The notes beneath the pieces are model-generated. The model saw only the letters and a program-made list of their open reading frames with translations. It was not told where the DNA came from and ran no database searches. A stretch of DNA of 64,000 nucleotides from Coprinus comatus (lineage: Eukaryota; Basidiomycota; Agaricomycetes; Agaricales; Agaricaceae), in assembly GCA_034638255.1 (NCBI GenBank), contig JAWPGT010000010.1:434001-498000 (forward strand), read 5' to 3'. Both the position numbers and the translations under genes were made by a program. Below, one piece after another: positions 1 through 12,107 of this stretch (its first letter is position 1; each line of letters starts with the position of its first letter).

Positions 1-560
1 ACAACAGGAAATTCAGCTGGCTTTGAACCTCTACTTGAAAGTATGGTGGGATTGGCCGAGGATGTTTCGGATCCAGTGAATCAAAGAGCAGCTCTTGCTT
101 TTTTGAATAAATGTGTCAATTCTTGGGGTCGCCCTATTCTTGCAAATGTTCCTACAAATGAACAAGAAGGATTGCCTGGATTTGATAGGTTTATTTATGA
201 ACGAATTATTCCACTTGCTTTTCGTGTTCCTTCGTTACCGAGTTTTAATATTAAAGATGGACAGGGATTGGTGGTATGTCTTATTCTTATTTTCAATATC
301 TACCATTATTTGTCAACGTTTACTTTTATTATAGGCATTCCACGAAGTTTGCAATATTCTACAAACAATTCATCACAGTACGAGGTGAAGAAGCATATAC
401 ATTCTTCGCAACCGTTTTCCTTCCTTCTCAAAATTGGCCACACGATACCGCTATGCAATTTTTAACGAAAATGCGACATACGGATCCAAAACCTTTCAGA
501 AAATATTTTACAGAGTTGATTCAGACTTCACGTCGTAGTGTTACTAGTAATAGTACATAA
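1..560 (+). CDS. LOS1: Exportin-T (tRNA nuclear exporter), C-terminal end only
   Basis: This is the 3' end of a karyopherin that carries mature tRNA out of the nucleus with Ran-GTP. The gene enters from the left edge, so only the last ~160 residues are present. Recognition rests on LPSQNWP followed by the RKYFTEL region near the C-terminus, typical of fungal Los1/Xpot. An intron runs from about 275 to 335 (donor gtatgt, acceptor tatag). After it the reading starts as AFHEVCNILQTI but must move by one base at the TT of 369-370 to continue as TVRGEEAYTFF, so one extra T appears to break the frame. The stop is at 558-560. The family call rests on remembered motifs, not on an alignment. Confidence 0.75.
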
Positions 561-1424
561 CACTTTCTAATATTTTCGTAACTTTATAACATGACTCTTT
601 CTTACTCTTTCCTACTCTTTCTCTCTCCCTCGTTCTCTCGTTCTCAGTCTCAGTCTCTTTTACTTTTACTTGTTACAACATCTCCATTTTACTTGTTACC
701 TACATCCCTTCCTGTTTCTGTTTCTGTTTCTGTTCCTATTCCTGTTTTGCATCACTTCATTTTGTTTTTGTTTTTGAATTTCTAATCCCCTCTGTGAATT
801 GTTTTTGCCACTATAACCACCCCCCCAAATCCCTCTTCCCCCCCCACCTCTGTTTACATTGTTTTGTAGAGCATTATTATTTCAATAATCGCATAACATC
901 TCGGGAATTTATGTTTATTAAAGCTACAGTTTCAACTTTTCTCATTAACAAAAAAAAGTACTTGATACATTATACATACATACATATGCGTTTTTGAAAA
1001 AATTTAGAGAGGTTTGTTTGTTTATTATTCCCAAGTTTGATGATAGAAATTCTTTAGGTTAATTATGAAGTGTGTGTCGAATTTGTAGGTTTATGGGTAT
1101 GCTTGGTCCTGGTTATTGATGGTTGCGAAAGATTACTTATGTCATCAGCCCTTTACATCACTATTCTATACTCTCTTGAAATATATTTATTCCACTTTTC
1201 TCCATCATAGAAAACAATATTCCTCCTCGCGTAATCATTGTCCCCTGCTAGTTGAAGCGGTTTGAGTCAGAAGAAACCCCAAAAAGGTGATATAATCCCC
1301 TATTTGATCTGGCTTAGTCATTCATCAAAATGATGTTAAGGGGAGGAGGATCGTGGTTGTAAGTCATTGACCACGACTTCTGTTTTTGGTTTATCTCTTC
1401 AGCTCTTTGTGACGAGGGGTACTT
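561..1424. other. Intergenic region between exportin-T and cullin 3
   Basis: No gene is supported here. The first part (about 590-760) is pyrimidine-rich on the plus strand and holds a short TTTCTG tandem run near 713-735, probably 3' UTR of exportin-T. The remainder should hold the cullin 3 promoter, but no clear TATA box was seen. Confidence 0.6.
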
Positions 1425-4400
1425 ATGGCTACTGGTATGTGTTTCTGTGTGAAACTTTGCGTTATTGTGATATAAGGAATTGAAAGAACGTTTGTTTGTT
1501 TTCTTCTATCAATTAAGCTACTCGTAGACCTGGGCCGAAAAAGCAAACAATTGTGAGTTATGTTGTTTGGTATTTTGAAAGGTTTTCATAGGAGATCTAA
1601 TCATTGTTTTCAGCGACCACCAAAATCTGTGAGTATATTTCGTTCTTATGAGATCTATGTTTGTGTTTTTGACTGATGCATACGTTTATTCGTTATAGTA
1701 TGCATCACAGTTTTCTTTAGGAGATACATGGAACACACTTTCAAACAACATTCGAGAAATTCAACATCACAATGCACATAACTTATCATTTGAAGAAAAT
1801 CATCGGTTTGCTTATAACATGGTTCTTCATAAACAAGGAGAAATGTTGTATAGAGGATTGAAACAACTTGTTGAAGAACATTTGAATGAATTGGCTAATA
1901 CGCTTATTATTCCTGCGTTTCCTATGTCTTCAGGTTTGGAACAACAAACTCAGGAAGGAGAGGTTTTGTTAAAGGCTTTGAAGAAGGTTTGGGATGATCA
2001 TATGGATAGTATGGTTAAGATTGGTCAGATCTTGAAGTACATGGTGAGTCATTATTGACGTTACGTTATAGTTTTCTCTTTCTCTCTCTCTCGAGCTTTA
2101 CCTCTAACTTGCAATAACACCCTACTATATAGGATCGAGTATACGTCAAAGCAGCCAAAGTTCCTGATACCAATACCCTTGGTTTCCAACTCTTTCTACA
2201 ACATATCATTCAACCACCAATTCAAAAACACCTAGTAGATGCAGTCCTTGATCAAATTCAATACGAAAGAGAGGGGAAGAGTATAAATCGATCTGCTCTT
2301 CAAGGTTGTGTTGATGTGTTCTTGAGACTCGCGGTGGATAATGGTACGACTGTGTATAAAAGGGATTTGGAACCTGCGTTTTTGGAACAGAGCACTTTGT
2401 TTTATGAGGAAGAAGGAAAGAGATTAGTTGAGACTTGTGATGCTCCGGAATTCTTGGCCAGGGTACGTGTTTATTTTATTTTATTTTGGTTTCTGGTCTC
2501 CACATATTTATATTTATATGCTAATTATTTAATTTAAAGGTCGAATCTCGTTTCGAGTCAGAGGATTCTCGTACCCATCATCATCTATCCAGTCAAACCG
2601 CACCTGCAATCCATCAAATTCTCAAAAACCATTTACTAACACCTCACTTATCCGAAATCATTACAATGCCAAATTCAGGTTTAGACGCTATGATTGATAC
2701 CGATAAAATCGATGTTCTTTCACGTCTATATCGGTTATACAGGTTGGTCCCAACGGGAATTCAAATACTCAGACGAGCTTTGAAGGAGTCGATACAAAGA
2801 AGAGGAAAGATCATTAATGAATCATCACTTGGGAATGATGAATTGGATCAAGTTGAAGTTGTTGATCCGAAGGGTAAAGGCAAAGCTAAAGCTCAACTTA
2901 ATTCTATTATGCCTGCTACCTCTTGGGTTCAAAGTGTTTTGGAGTTAAAGGATAGGTTTGATAATATGTGGATAAGGGCTTTCCTTGGTGATCATGATAT
3001 CGAAATTGCTTTGAATGAGGTGAGTTTGGTTGAAGTATTTGGTTTGAGTATTCAATGAATAGGTATATAGGCGTTTGAGTCGTTCATTAATTTGAACAAT
3101 AAGTGTTCGGAGTTTCTTTCGTTGTTCATTGATGATAACCTTAGACGAGGCCTTAAAGGCGTAAGTGCTTATATGGATATTGATGAATGAACAGCATATA
3201 CTCATTTTTGTTGCATTTCAACAGAAAAGTGACAACGAGATTGCTTCTGTCTTGGATAAGACGATTACCATTTTCCGATATGTCACGGAGAAGGACGTCT
3301 TCGAGAGATATTACAAGACTCATCTTGCTAAACGTTTGTTGCAAAGTCGATCTGTTTCCGAGGACGCAGAGAGGGACATGCTTGGAAAACTTAAGATTGA
3401 ATGCGGGTATCAATTCACACAAAAACTGGAGGGCATGTTCAATGATATTAAAATCTCTGGGGAAACAATGGATGGGTATCACAAACATCTTGCGAAGACG
3501 ACGGTAATTATCCATAGTTATTCGGTATCTTTTCTTATGATAGCTAACGTTTAATAACCAGGCACCAGACGTTGCTCTTAGTGTTACTGTGATGACGTCG
3601 ACATATTGGCCAATGTCACATTCAGGCTCAACTTGTAACGTTCCATCCATTCTGACTCGAAGTTGTCAGTCATTCGAACAATATTATCTATCACGACACT
3701 CTGGTCGCCGATTGACATGGCAATTTGGGTTGGGAAATGCGGAAGTCAAGACACGATTTAAAGCCAAAACACATGAATTAACTGTTTCGACGTTTGCTCT
3801 GGTTATTCTGTTGTTATTTGATGACCTAGGTGATGATGAATTCTTGACTTATGAGGTAAGTGAAGTAGCATTTTGTTCTTTTGGTTCTGCGTCTGAAACA
3901 TACTTTTTACATATATAGGAAATTAACGAGGCGACTGGTATTGCTGCTCCTGAACTTAAACGACATCTTCAATCACTCGCTTGTGCCAAGTTCAAAATAT
4001 TGAAAAAACATCCAGCTGGAAGAGATGTCAATGAAACTGATTCTTTCTCGTTCAATGATGATTTTACTTCTTCACTTACAAAAATCAAAGTTGCAACGAT
4101 ATCTTCAAAGGTTGAAACAACACAAGAAAGGAAGGAAACTTTGGAACGGATAGATGAGGAACGGAGACATCAGATTGATGTAAGTTTTTATTGTTATCTT
4201 TATGTGAGATGGAGTGTTTGGTAGTTGGTTGCTAATCCAGCGTTTTTATTATAGGCCTGTATTGTACGAATCATGAAAGACAGGAAACATATGACACATA
4301 CGGACCTTGTCACGGAAACGACAAGACAATTAGCAAGTAGGTTCAATCCCGAACCTTTGTTAATTAAACGTAGGATAGAAAACTTGATTGAGGTACGTAC

Positions 4401-4585
4401 GGTGGCGATATTTCTCTCACCTAGCTATGGGTAGTATGAAGATATAGGCATACTAATTTTTTTTCTTACAGAGAGAGTACCTGGATCGCTCTGAGGATCG
4501 TAAATCCTACAACTACTTGGTGAGTTTGTCTGTCTCTCATGATTTGATAAGCTGATTCTTATTGTGTCTAAAATCATAGGCATGA
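1425..4585 (+). CDS. CUL3: Cullin 3, scaffold of BTB-type ubiquitin ligases
   Basis: Complete cullin of roughly 760 residues, the scaffold of CRL3 E3 ligases that binds BTB adaptors at its N-terminus and Rbx1/E2 at its C-terminus. ATG at 1425 opens a 10-base first exon, followed by small exons giving [15 protein letters not shown] and then a cullin repeat containing [17 protein letters not shown], as in Cul3. The cullin homology region includes [20 protein letters not shown] and HLAKRLL. The neddylation segment [17 protein letters not shown] carries the acceptor lysine of IVRIMK. The protein ends with [17 protein letters not shown], the usual cullin tail, with a last exon of only GCA TGA (stop 4583-4585). 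About ten exons are needed and every junction stays in frame, so the gene looks intact. It converges on the F-box gene at 5001-6880. Confidence 0.95.
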
Positions 4586-5000
4586 GGAATCCCTACTTGC
4601 ACTTTCACTTGTATCACATATCTTTTGAGAAAAAATTCTAATGGTTTGGCACTCTGGGGAATGCACGTGTATGTTACATTGTTGTTACGGATATGTATTA
4701 TATAGCAAAGAACTTTCTTTTCACTCAATTCAACTTGCTGAGTTATTTTTTTCTCTGAGTATAAACATACCAGTCTCTGTCAACATTGGAGAGACGTAGA
4801 CTGTCATCTCTTACCCTCCTCTGGTAACCGGCAGTATATCTACAGCTTCAGCTTACGATTTATATACATATATATATTGTTTTTGTAAAAAGGTATATTG
4901 TTACAGATGGCTCAATACTGTTACATACGCTGAGGGAAATCATAGCCGTCGCAAAAGATATTGTTACATACAACCTCAGGTCAAGGGTAATCATGGATCA
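4586..5000. other. Intergenic region between convergent genes
   Basis: This stretch lies between the stop codons of cullin 3 (plus strand) and F-box 1 (minus strand), so it should hold both 3' UTRs. It contains AT-rich runs near 4860-4890 and no ORF worth calling. Confidence 0.6.
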
Positions 5001-6880
5001 TCAGAAACGAGCGAGATAATAGTAGAACATTTCTGGAACAACCGACGAGGTATCCGACTCCTCACTGTCTGACTCGGATTCCATCTCTTCATCCTCATCT
5101 TCTTCGTCTTCGTCATCAGCGTCACCATCATCATCTCCTTCTACCTCCATCTTCCAGAACTCGTGATCGCCCCCCGTTTCAACTGTATACATACGTCCAT
5201 CGGTCTCCTCCATTTCTACATCAGGACCTTCCCCTTTTTCCTTACGCCTAATCAACATACGTCCATTGAATAGATCTATATGGGGAATATCCACGTAAAG
5301 AACTCGAGGTCCGATGTCTTGGAATGGTGGAATCCTAAATTGCCTCAAGCTCAATCTTGGTTTGGCAGAGTGCATGCCTTTAATCTTGTAAAGCAACGCT
5401 ACGATTTGGTCACTACGCCCACGTCGCTTTTTCGAATAGGTTATAGCCCCGAAATAGGTATTGGAATGGATGGAATATGTTGAGTGTGGATAATCATAGT
5501 GATGACGACGAGTCCAACCGATCCTAGAGGGTGATTCATATGTAAACCCCTTGCGACTGGACATTGCTATTTGTCTAGTGAGAGGATCCAACTCGAACAC
5601 CGATGATTCCAAATGGCCCAATCTATCCTTTATCAACATGTAAGATGACGATGAACGGGGGAAGAATTTATCTTTGAATTCCATTTCCTCTATTTCACCT
5701 TCGTGAGTTGGACGTAAGGTGTTTCCATCTAAATATGCTGTAGAGCCTACACCTGCGTTCGTGCTTGATGGCATAGGGTTATCGAAGAAGGATAGGTACT
5801 TCACGCATGATCCAGTATACAAACGGAGGATGTGGTGTGGGTAACACCTCCACTTCTCGAAAACCCTCGGCTTTACAAGACATAATAGGTTAGTGATATT
5901 TTAGACAACTCAAGAAAAATTGAAATAAACTTACATTGGGATCGTAGGGGCACTTGAGTCGAAATCCTGTGGCAATATGAATCATCTCATAATGAGAACG
6001 TGGAAGCGGGACAATTTCGCCAGGTGCAGGTGGAGCCATTAATTTCATATCGACAACCACGCATCCATTCTGTACATCTAGGGTCATCTGCTCATATTGA
6101 TTTTCATTTATCATATTTTTGGCACAGAGATAGTACCGGTGCTTTGTTTGAACCAAAAACTGTCGATTTTGAATATTGTACTTGATTGAAACGATTTTCC
6201 TACAACATGTTCAATATTAGAGCCTAAATATGACCAGGTGACCAGATAACACACAAGTAAAAATTTGCTCCTTCCAACTCGAGATGTGCCACGTAAAAAA
6301 TGTTCGTTCCAACATCAAGATAGCCCACAGTGAATGGATGGTCCCAACCGAACCGGGGTCTATAAACTTGATCATAGACGAACACAGGTTCCGAGTCTAC
6401 TTGGTTTTCCAGGAAGAATTTGACATGGGCTTCTGATATAACAACGACAAGGGGATCCACGAACCAACAGATTGAAGTTCTATACGCCGCGCTTGTGATA
6501 TAATACTTGTACGAAAAAGTAGGTTCGTAATCCCCTGGATCAGCCCAAACATTGTTCATCCTCGCCGCAGTAACGACAACCTTTTCCAACCTTTCCGTTG
6601 GAGTACTTTCCAAATCAATTTCAGGAATTGGAGCTTCGGAGTTCCAAAATGCTTTAACCCAGACCGATCTTTCCTTGGATGCTAATCGAAAGAAACGGGA
6701 AACCTGAGGATAAAAAAATGTGTTAGTGATGGACTTTTCTGTAGAAGATTCAGAGAGAAGGCCTACATATCTGCATTTAATAATATCCAATGGTGGAAGA
6801 TTACCGAAAATGTGAGGATAAACGTCGTAAGGAAGGTCTCTGAACCGAATTCGAGAAGACCTAGACCTAGCAGTAGACAT
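5001..6880 (-). CDS. F-box protein 1, with acidic C-terminal tail
   Basis: Likely substrate receptor of an SCF ubiquitin ligase. ATG at 6880 opens MSTARSRSSRIRFRDLPYDV, and the F-box continues VYPHIFGNLPPLDIIKCRY before the first intron. The C-terminal part is not a known repeat. It carries CWFVDPLVVVI, VGYLDVGTNIFYVAHL and WRCYPHHILRLY, all shared with the F-box genes at 16770-18611 and 42463-43717. Introns lie near 6770-6705, 6250-6190 and 5930-5880, with consistent phases. The last ~40 residues are almost all Asp/Glu/Ser, which the paralogues lack. A TATATATA box lies 44 bases upstream of the ATG. The F-box call is good; the substrate is unknown. Confidence 0.8.
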
Positions 6881-6923
6881 CTTCGAGAAACGCGACTGGC
6901 GAAATAGTTCGATACTGTTACAT

Positions 6924-6931
6924 TATATATA
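6924..6931 (-). promoter_or_regulatory. TATA box of F-box gene 1
   Basis: TATATATA read on the minus strand, 44 bases before the ATG at 6880. F-box gene 2 has the same octamer at nearly the same distance. Confidence 0.5.
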
Positions 6932-7089
6932 CTGCCAGTGAATGTGATAGCCCTTCTTTTCTGAGAGAAATTCTTTGTTCAAGCACAAAGAAAAATGCTG
7001 TTGAGTAGAGTAGTGAACTAAGTTGTATCGATCTTGCACAATGCATGGAGCATCTCTTTGCATTGTTCTCGTTGAATACAAGGTCAAAA

Positions 7090-7720
7090 GAAGTACTTGG
7101 TACACTGGTTGAGAAAAAGTCTTGTGGTGATAGTGGTGCAATAACGCTTCAAAAATTGAGGGTCTCTTCTTGTTCCATACCAAGTGTAGTCATAGTGAGA
7201 GGAGACTCTTTTAGTGTCATGGTAGTATCTGATCAAAATATCCATTACGTAATGGAACCTAAAAACGGTCCGTACAAGTTCAAATATAAAATCAACAAGG
7301 CTAGAATATTGAAATTTACTCAGAGTTGGAGATGTTTGCCCAAGTTACGATTCCTGGAAGGGCGATTCATAGATCCAGCGACTCACACGAGTCTCTACTC
7401 CATATGATGTATGATAAGGCTCCGAGTCTGAACATAAGATAAAAAAAGTTGAATTGACAAACAACGAAGTATTTTGAACGATATAATGCCACTGCCACAT
7501 ATATTTAAACAATCCAATAACAAACGGCCAATTGATGTCGATGTATACATGAAAGTACTAGACTTCGACAGCACCTGTAAAGAAAATCTTGCGAATAGAA
7601 CGACATTAGGAAACACAACACACATCCCTGTTATATCCAGCCAAAAACAAAGTGGCGGGTGAGCACTCTTTTTAATTGTTTCTTGATATTGTACATCCGA
7701 CCCTACGTTCGCCAAAAAAA
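7090..7720 (-). pseudogene. Probable decayed F-box-family paralogue
   Basis: Fragments on the minus strand resemble the C-terminal part of F-box protein 1 but switch frame repeatedly and carry stops. CFWLDITGMCVVF recalls CWFVDPLVVVI. INWPFVIGLF recalls the WDHPFTVGYL of F-box 1. HYDYTWYGTRR recalls its HHYDYPHSTYS. The order of the pieces matches the intact gene directly downstream. The similarity is weak and judged by eye, so this could be chance. No start or complete exon set could be found. Confidence 0.3.
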
Positions 7721-8111
7721 AGCCGCTCTAAAGACATCTTTTCAAATCAAGGGAAAACAAGTCAACAAAGATCGACATAGGAGAGTTGATTCTTAGGGTT
7801 ATTATTATATTTCTCCGATCTATAACCGAGGGCAGTTGTCTACTGCCCGAACGCGAGAAAAGGACAGACCCATGAGAAACGAGATTTCCGGACCAGAGAA
7901 TACAGGTGGAAGGTATATCGAAACTCTTGTAGGACTGACGCGATATTGAGAGGGATCCATGATTCTAGACCATAAATGGCTGTAGATAAAGGTATATATT
8001 ATAAGCCAAGATTATCCTTAACTCGTGGTTGTATAATGCGAGACGACAATACGTATAATAGTGTGAATTTGAATTTAATACGCACACAAGAAGGGATGAT
8101 ATATTATATTT
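7721..8111. other. Intergenic, nothing recognised
   Basis: No coding signal, repeat or RNA gene was seen between the decayed F-box relic and the membrane protein gene. Confidence 0.5.
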
Positions 8112-8837
8112 CTAATTTCTTCTTTTCTTGGTCGGTGATGGTATAAGCGCGAGGAGACCGAATGTAAGAGCATATAGAGCAGTAGCTAAATGGCACAAAA
8201 TAGTTAGAGCAAAAGGGTGGTAGGACGAAAAGAACGTACCGCTAATAAATCCTTTGAAATATCCCATTCCAGACCACTGTCCTAATACTACAACATGAAG
8301 AATCCAACCGAGAATTATCGTTACAGTCAAAATCTATTTTGTGTTAGATGATGATGAAGGATTTAAGGGTTGGACATACGGGAATAACAGTGGATAATGA
8401 ACCAGTCTGCCGCCAGGTCCGCCACTGTTGGATGTGAGAATGTCTTGTACACCACACCAAAGATTGGTACATACGTCTGGGTGTTGACCTTTTGTATATA
8501 TTCTAATAAGCACGTATAGAAACAATGCAACCATGGTAATTCCATTGCCGAGAGCAAGCAATGCGGTTTTACTATATTTCAAGTGTGTTTAGCTCCTCAT
8601 AGTAATATGACGTGTCTGAGTTGCTCACCTGCGTAATGACCCCTCATCTGCTTTCAGAACTACCAAAAATTTATCCACCGTTCCGAGGTACCACGTTACC
8701 AATCCTCCGGGAATGATTAGTTTGAGCTGTCGCACGGCGTTTTGTGACCATGTAGGTCGAGGTGCTGAGTTTTTGTTACGGGTGGGTGAACGTGAGTTTG
8801 AGCTAGAGGTTGCTTTTGAATAGTTGCTGGTTGACAT
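8112..8837 (-). CDS. Small multi-pass membrane protein, uncharacterised
   Basis: Five exons assemble into a clean 166-residue protein: 8837-8629, 8571-8475, 8406-8380, 8333-8240 and 8185-8112. Splice sites are all GT..AG and the total length is divisible by three. The third exon is only 27 bases and gives TGSLSTVIP; without it the frame fails. The N-terminal ~35 residues are Ser/Asn/Arg-rich and polar. Hydrophobic segments follow: IIPGGLVTWYLGTV, LLALGNGITMVALFLYVLI, ILTVTIILGWILHVVVLGQW and ATALYALTFGLLALI. The tail PSPTKKRRN is basic and probably cytosolic. Similar short proteins seem to exist in other Agaricomycetes, but I know no function. Location could be the ER or another endomembrane. 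Confidence 0.7.
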
Positions 8838-9066
8838 TATGTAGGATGTAATGTGAGGAAAGAGAAAGAAGTTGCATGGAGTGACGAGTCGGATTAATTA
8901 ATTTAGGCAGTGGTACTAGAAGCCCCGAACAAATCACATGGGCCTGATTAATGATTCAGAAGGCCTGAGTCGTAACTTTCCAACGCGCCCAATTTCACTT
9001 TTAAAAGACACTACGATTTACAAACACACATATCCCGACACATTACATACAGGACTACATATACAA

Positions 9067-10447
9067 CTATAGCAGAGATTTTGTTGATGATGGTTCTTCT
9101 GAGACTTTTACAACCCTGGAGATTCTGTTCAGCTTACAGTCAGTCCACACAAGATGGGAGTAACTCACAGCTTCCCGGTATTACCACCAGTGAAAAGCAT
9201 AGGAAGAGCCTTAGGGGCTTGTTCGATCCCTCCTTCCACTATCTGGAACCGACGTTTGATTTGACCACTGGCTAGACCCTGACCCATTTCTTTGAGAGCA
9301 ACGGGATAATCCTTCACATAATCAAACCTACGTCCACGAGTCAAATACTGAAGAGCACGGTTTATGAAGAGGGACATACACAATGAAACCTTGGATCTTG
9401 GCACGCTGAGAAATGAGATTCAAATACGCTTGGAGTCCTTTGGGTTTGGCCGAGTCTGGGATACTGTCAACCCCAATACATACAATAAATATTTTAAAAA
9501 ACCTACTGTAAGCGGAAATTGCGCCTGTAATGCGTGTGTAAACGAAAGATCAACTACAATGTGTTGTATATTAGACTTACCACACAGCACAATCCGAGCG
9601 TTTTGATTGAGACGCGTTAACATAAAGTCCAAGATATCACCTCCGACATTGTCGAAGTAGACGTCCAAGTACCCAACATCTTTCTTGAAATCTTGCATAA
9701 ATGTTGGGCTTTTATAATTGAATGCCTTCTCAACGCCGATATCCTTTTCCAACCATTCGCACTTATCAGGAGAGCCTGCTATGGCATACACCTTTGCACC
9801 AACAGCCTTACCAAGTTGGCATGCAATTGAACCAACTGAACCTGCCGCCCCTGAAACCACGAGCTTCTCGCCTGGTTTCAGCTCGCCAATCCTTTGGAGG
9901 CCAAAGTAAGCTGTGAGACCCGAGGTTCCAAGTGTGTTCAGATAATCAAGGGGTTGGACACCGGGGAAGAGTCTGATGATATAAGAGTAAACATATATCA
10001 GCTAATTTAAGTATGACCGAAATAACGCACTCAAGTTTCTCAACGAGCTTGTCGGGAACGACAGCATACTCCGTCATTCCCCAGGGACCAGAGACATAAT
10101 CCCCGACTTCGAGCTTGCTTCCCGGTCCAGCATCGATGACCACCCCCAGACCCTGAGCACGCATAACCTATGATATCACCATGGTTAGGCTGCGAGTTTT
10201 GCCTATCTTTACGAACAGTAACGTAACGTACCTCACCGATCTGCACCGGAGGAAGATAACTACGCGCATCTCGGACGTAACCCCTCATAGCAGGATCAAG
10301 TGAGAGCCATGTACATTGTACAATGACCTGTTTTTCGCCAGGTTTTCCCAGTTCTGTGAATGGGACGATTTCGGTGCGGAATGTGTCTGGCTCAAAGTCG
10401 CCAACCGGACGAGAGTTAAGGACAATGCGCTTATATGTTTCGGGCAT
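9067..10447 (-). CDS. NADP-dependent MDR reductase (prostaglandin/leukotriene reductase-like)
   Basis: Zinc-free medium-chain dehydrogenase/reductase that reduces the C=C bond of enones or aldehydes with NADPH, probably cytosolic. The N-terminal GroES-like part contains WLSLDPAMRGYVRDARSY. The Rossmann part contains VVSGAAGSVGSIACQLGKA, then YLDVYFDNVGGDILD and ARIVLCG. I chose ATG 10447 (MPETYKRIVLN) over 10474 because a TATATATA box lies at 10489-10496, which would put transcription start close to 10460. The last exon is recovered only by splicing from GKL to VVKVSEEP, ending at TAG 9067-9069. Near 9460-9510 the exon order needs GAISAY and then PDSAKPKGLQAYLNL, and the phases disagree by one base, so a missing base or an overlooked splice is likely. 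Confidence 0.8.
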
Positions 10448-10488
10448 CTTTGGGAAGAGAATGGGGACTTTCATATTTCTGATAGGGT

Positions 10489-10496
10489 TATATATA
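10489..10496 (-). promoter_or_regulatory. TATA box of the MDR reductase gene
   Basis: TATATATA on the minus strand, 42 bases before ATG 10447. It helped decide which of two in-frame ATGs to use. Confidence 0.45.
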
Positions 10497-10642
10497 CGAA
10501 GTTCAATGATCAAAATATGGCGCGCGGGCCAGTAGAATGGCCGACTTAGTCACGCTCCGGACGACTTATAGCCGGTTCTCTTTCACACGATCTCCCAATG
10601 CAAACAATATCCTCTGACTAAAAATACTCTAACCACTAACTT

Positions 10643-12107
10643 TTACTTCCCTAGGACAGGACTACCAGACTCTAAATCTACTCTCCTAAATTCCAATTCT
10701 CCTCTCTTATCACTACCAAATTGCATATGCTCTTCAGCTTTTGAATTATCCTCTTTAACACTATCGTCGCGTTGAGCGTCAGTCACGAGGTGCATCTGTT
10801 CCAATGCACTGCTGGTCACAACTCGTCTTGAATCGCCAAGGAAAATATCATATACAACCGCCGCAAAAATCATTGCTAGGATATTCGTCAATGCTGTTAC
10901 AGCAGCATAACTCCCTCCTGAGGCTATTTTTGCATCAGACACCCAATATACTTAATTCAAGCCAAAGACCCGAATTCTTACCTGGAAGACCCCATATTGT
11001 TATCGCCCATAATCTTCCCCCGATCTCTCGTGATGAGTTCAAAGCTGCGCCTGCTCCGCCAAATCCCCATGCGGCCACACCGCTTTTTTCTCCGCGTCAA
11101 GAACGAGTTTTAAAAAATGGTATAAAGTGCTCACTATGCGAAGGCTGTTAGGAGAGGTGGTAAAACAGGTGTTATCAGACTGTTGGTAGGATCGATGGCC
11201 GCCCAATATACCATGCTAACAATCACACTCTGTTGGCTCATATCAATTCACTCATATCCTGGTTAAACAAAGGTTCAACTTACACACGTCCATTCATTCA
11301 GGAAAGCTCCACCCATGCTTTGGCCTTGTGGCTTATAAAAAGCAAAAATTCCATTCCCGCCCAAACCACCCAATAACGACTCTTCGCTGACTCCTCGTTG
11401 TCGTAGTGTTTCCTCCATCTGCACAATGAGGAATCTATATTCGTAATAGACAAATAAACAGGCAAGGTATCCACCCAGAACCTGCGCCGCGATATATCTA
11501 GAAGAGAAGAGAACCCGCTTTAGTAAATTGTGTTGCTTCTAGACACACACAAAAAGTAACGAATACCTGACTGCTTTCAGTTTTGGGAATCCTCTGAAGA
11601 TACACTGTGCTATTGTAAAACTGGGACTAAGGTGGGCACCCGAAGTATCTGCAGTTACGACAGCCCCGAACAGAATTCCGAATCCGGTGGACAATCCTCC
11701 TTGTATACTAGCTGCATGATTTTGGCCGACTCTAAGCCTATGAAGGTTACTCTATTTGTCCTTTAAACTCACAGGTATATATCGGATTGCCTTCTACGAT
11801 CGCTCTCATTCTGGTCACACTAGAACCCACGCCTAATTGCCACAGTATTCAGATAGTTTTTTCTAAAGAGAAAGCAATAACTCTCACTGACCTAAAAATA
11901 CGAAGATAAAACAACCTATCTATTTGCCATGTGATAAGTAATGGTCGAGGATATTTCCTGGTCAACGTCAAGTAGGCTACTCACCGTTTCTGCTACACAT
12001 TCTCGCAACCAGTCTAGATCTCCTCTATTCCGTAGCGTCTCCACGATATCAAAAAATTTAGGCCTTTTTTGAACATCTTTCAGATGAACAACTGGTGGGA
12101 CTTGCAT
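10643..12107 (-). CDS. Aquaporin-like channel 1, both NPA motifs altered
   Basis: Member of the MIP family, six-helix channels for water or glycerol in the plasma membrane. ATG 12107 gives a short cytosolic N-terminus, then ETIGCFIFVFLGVGSS for helix 1. The first pore loop reads SGAHLSPSFTIA, so the usual NPA is SPS. The second reads AALNSSREIGGRLWA, so NPA is NSS; the flanking Arg is kept. The last helix is followed by a ~65-residue charged tail ending at 10643. At least six introns are needed. Around 11735-11775 two exons disagree in phase by one base. The loss of both NPA motifs makes ordinary water transport doubtful. It lies in tandem with aquaporin 2 and shares an intron position. Confidence 0.75.

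Noticed and set aside
713..740. TTTCTG tandem run
   Set aside because: Short, in a probable UTR; ordinary low complexity.
5280..5483. Plus-strand open frame inside F-box 1
   Set aside because: Antisense shadow of a well supported exon.
8334..8450. Reading SGGPGGRLVHYPLLFPYV as part of the small membrane protein
   Set aside because: It is intron plus a wrong-frame exon; the spliced alternative gives a phase-consistent protein.
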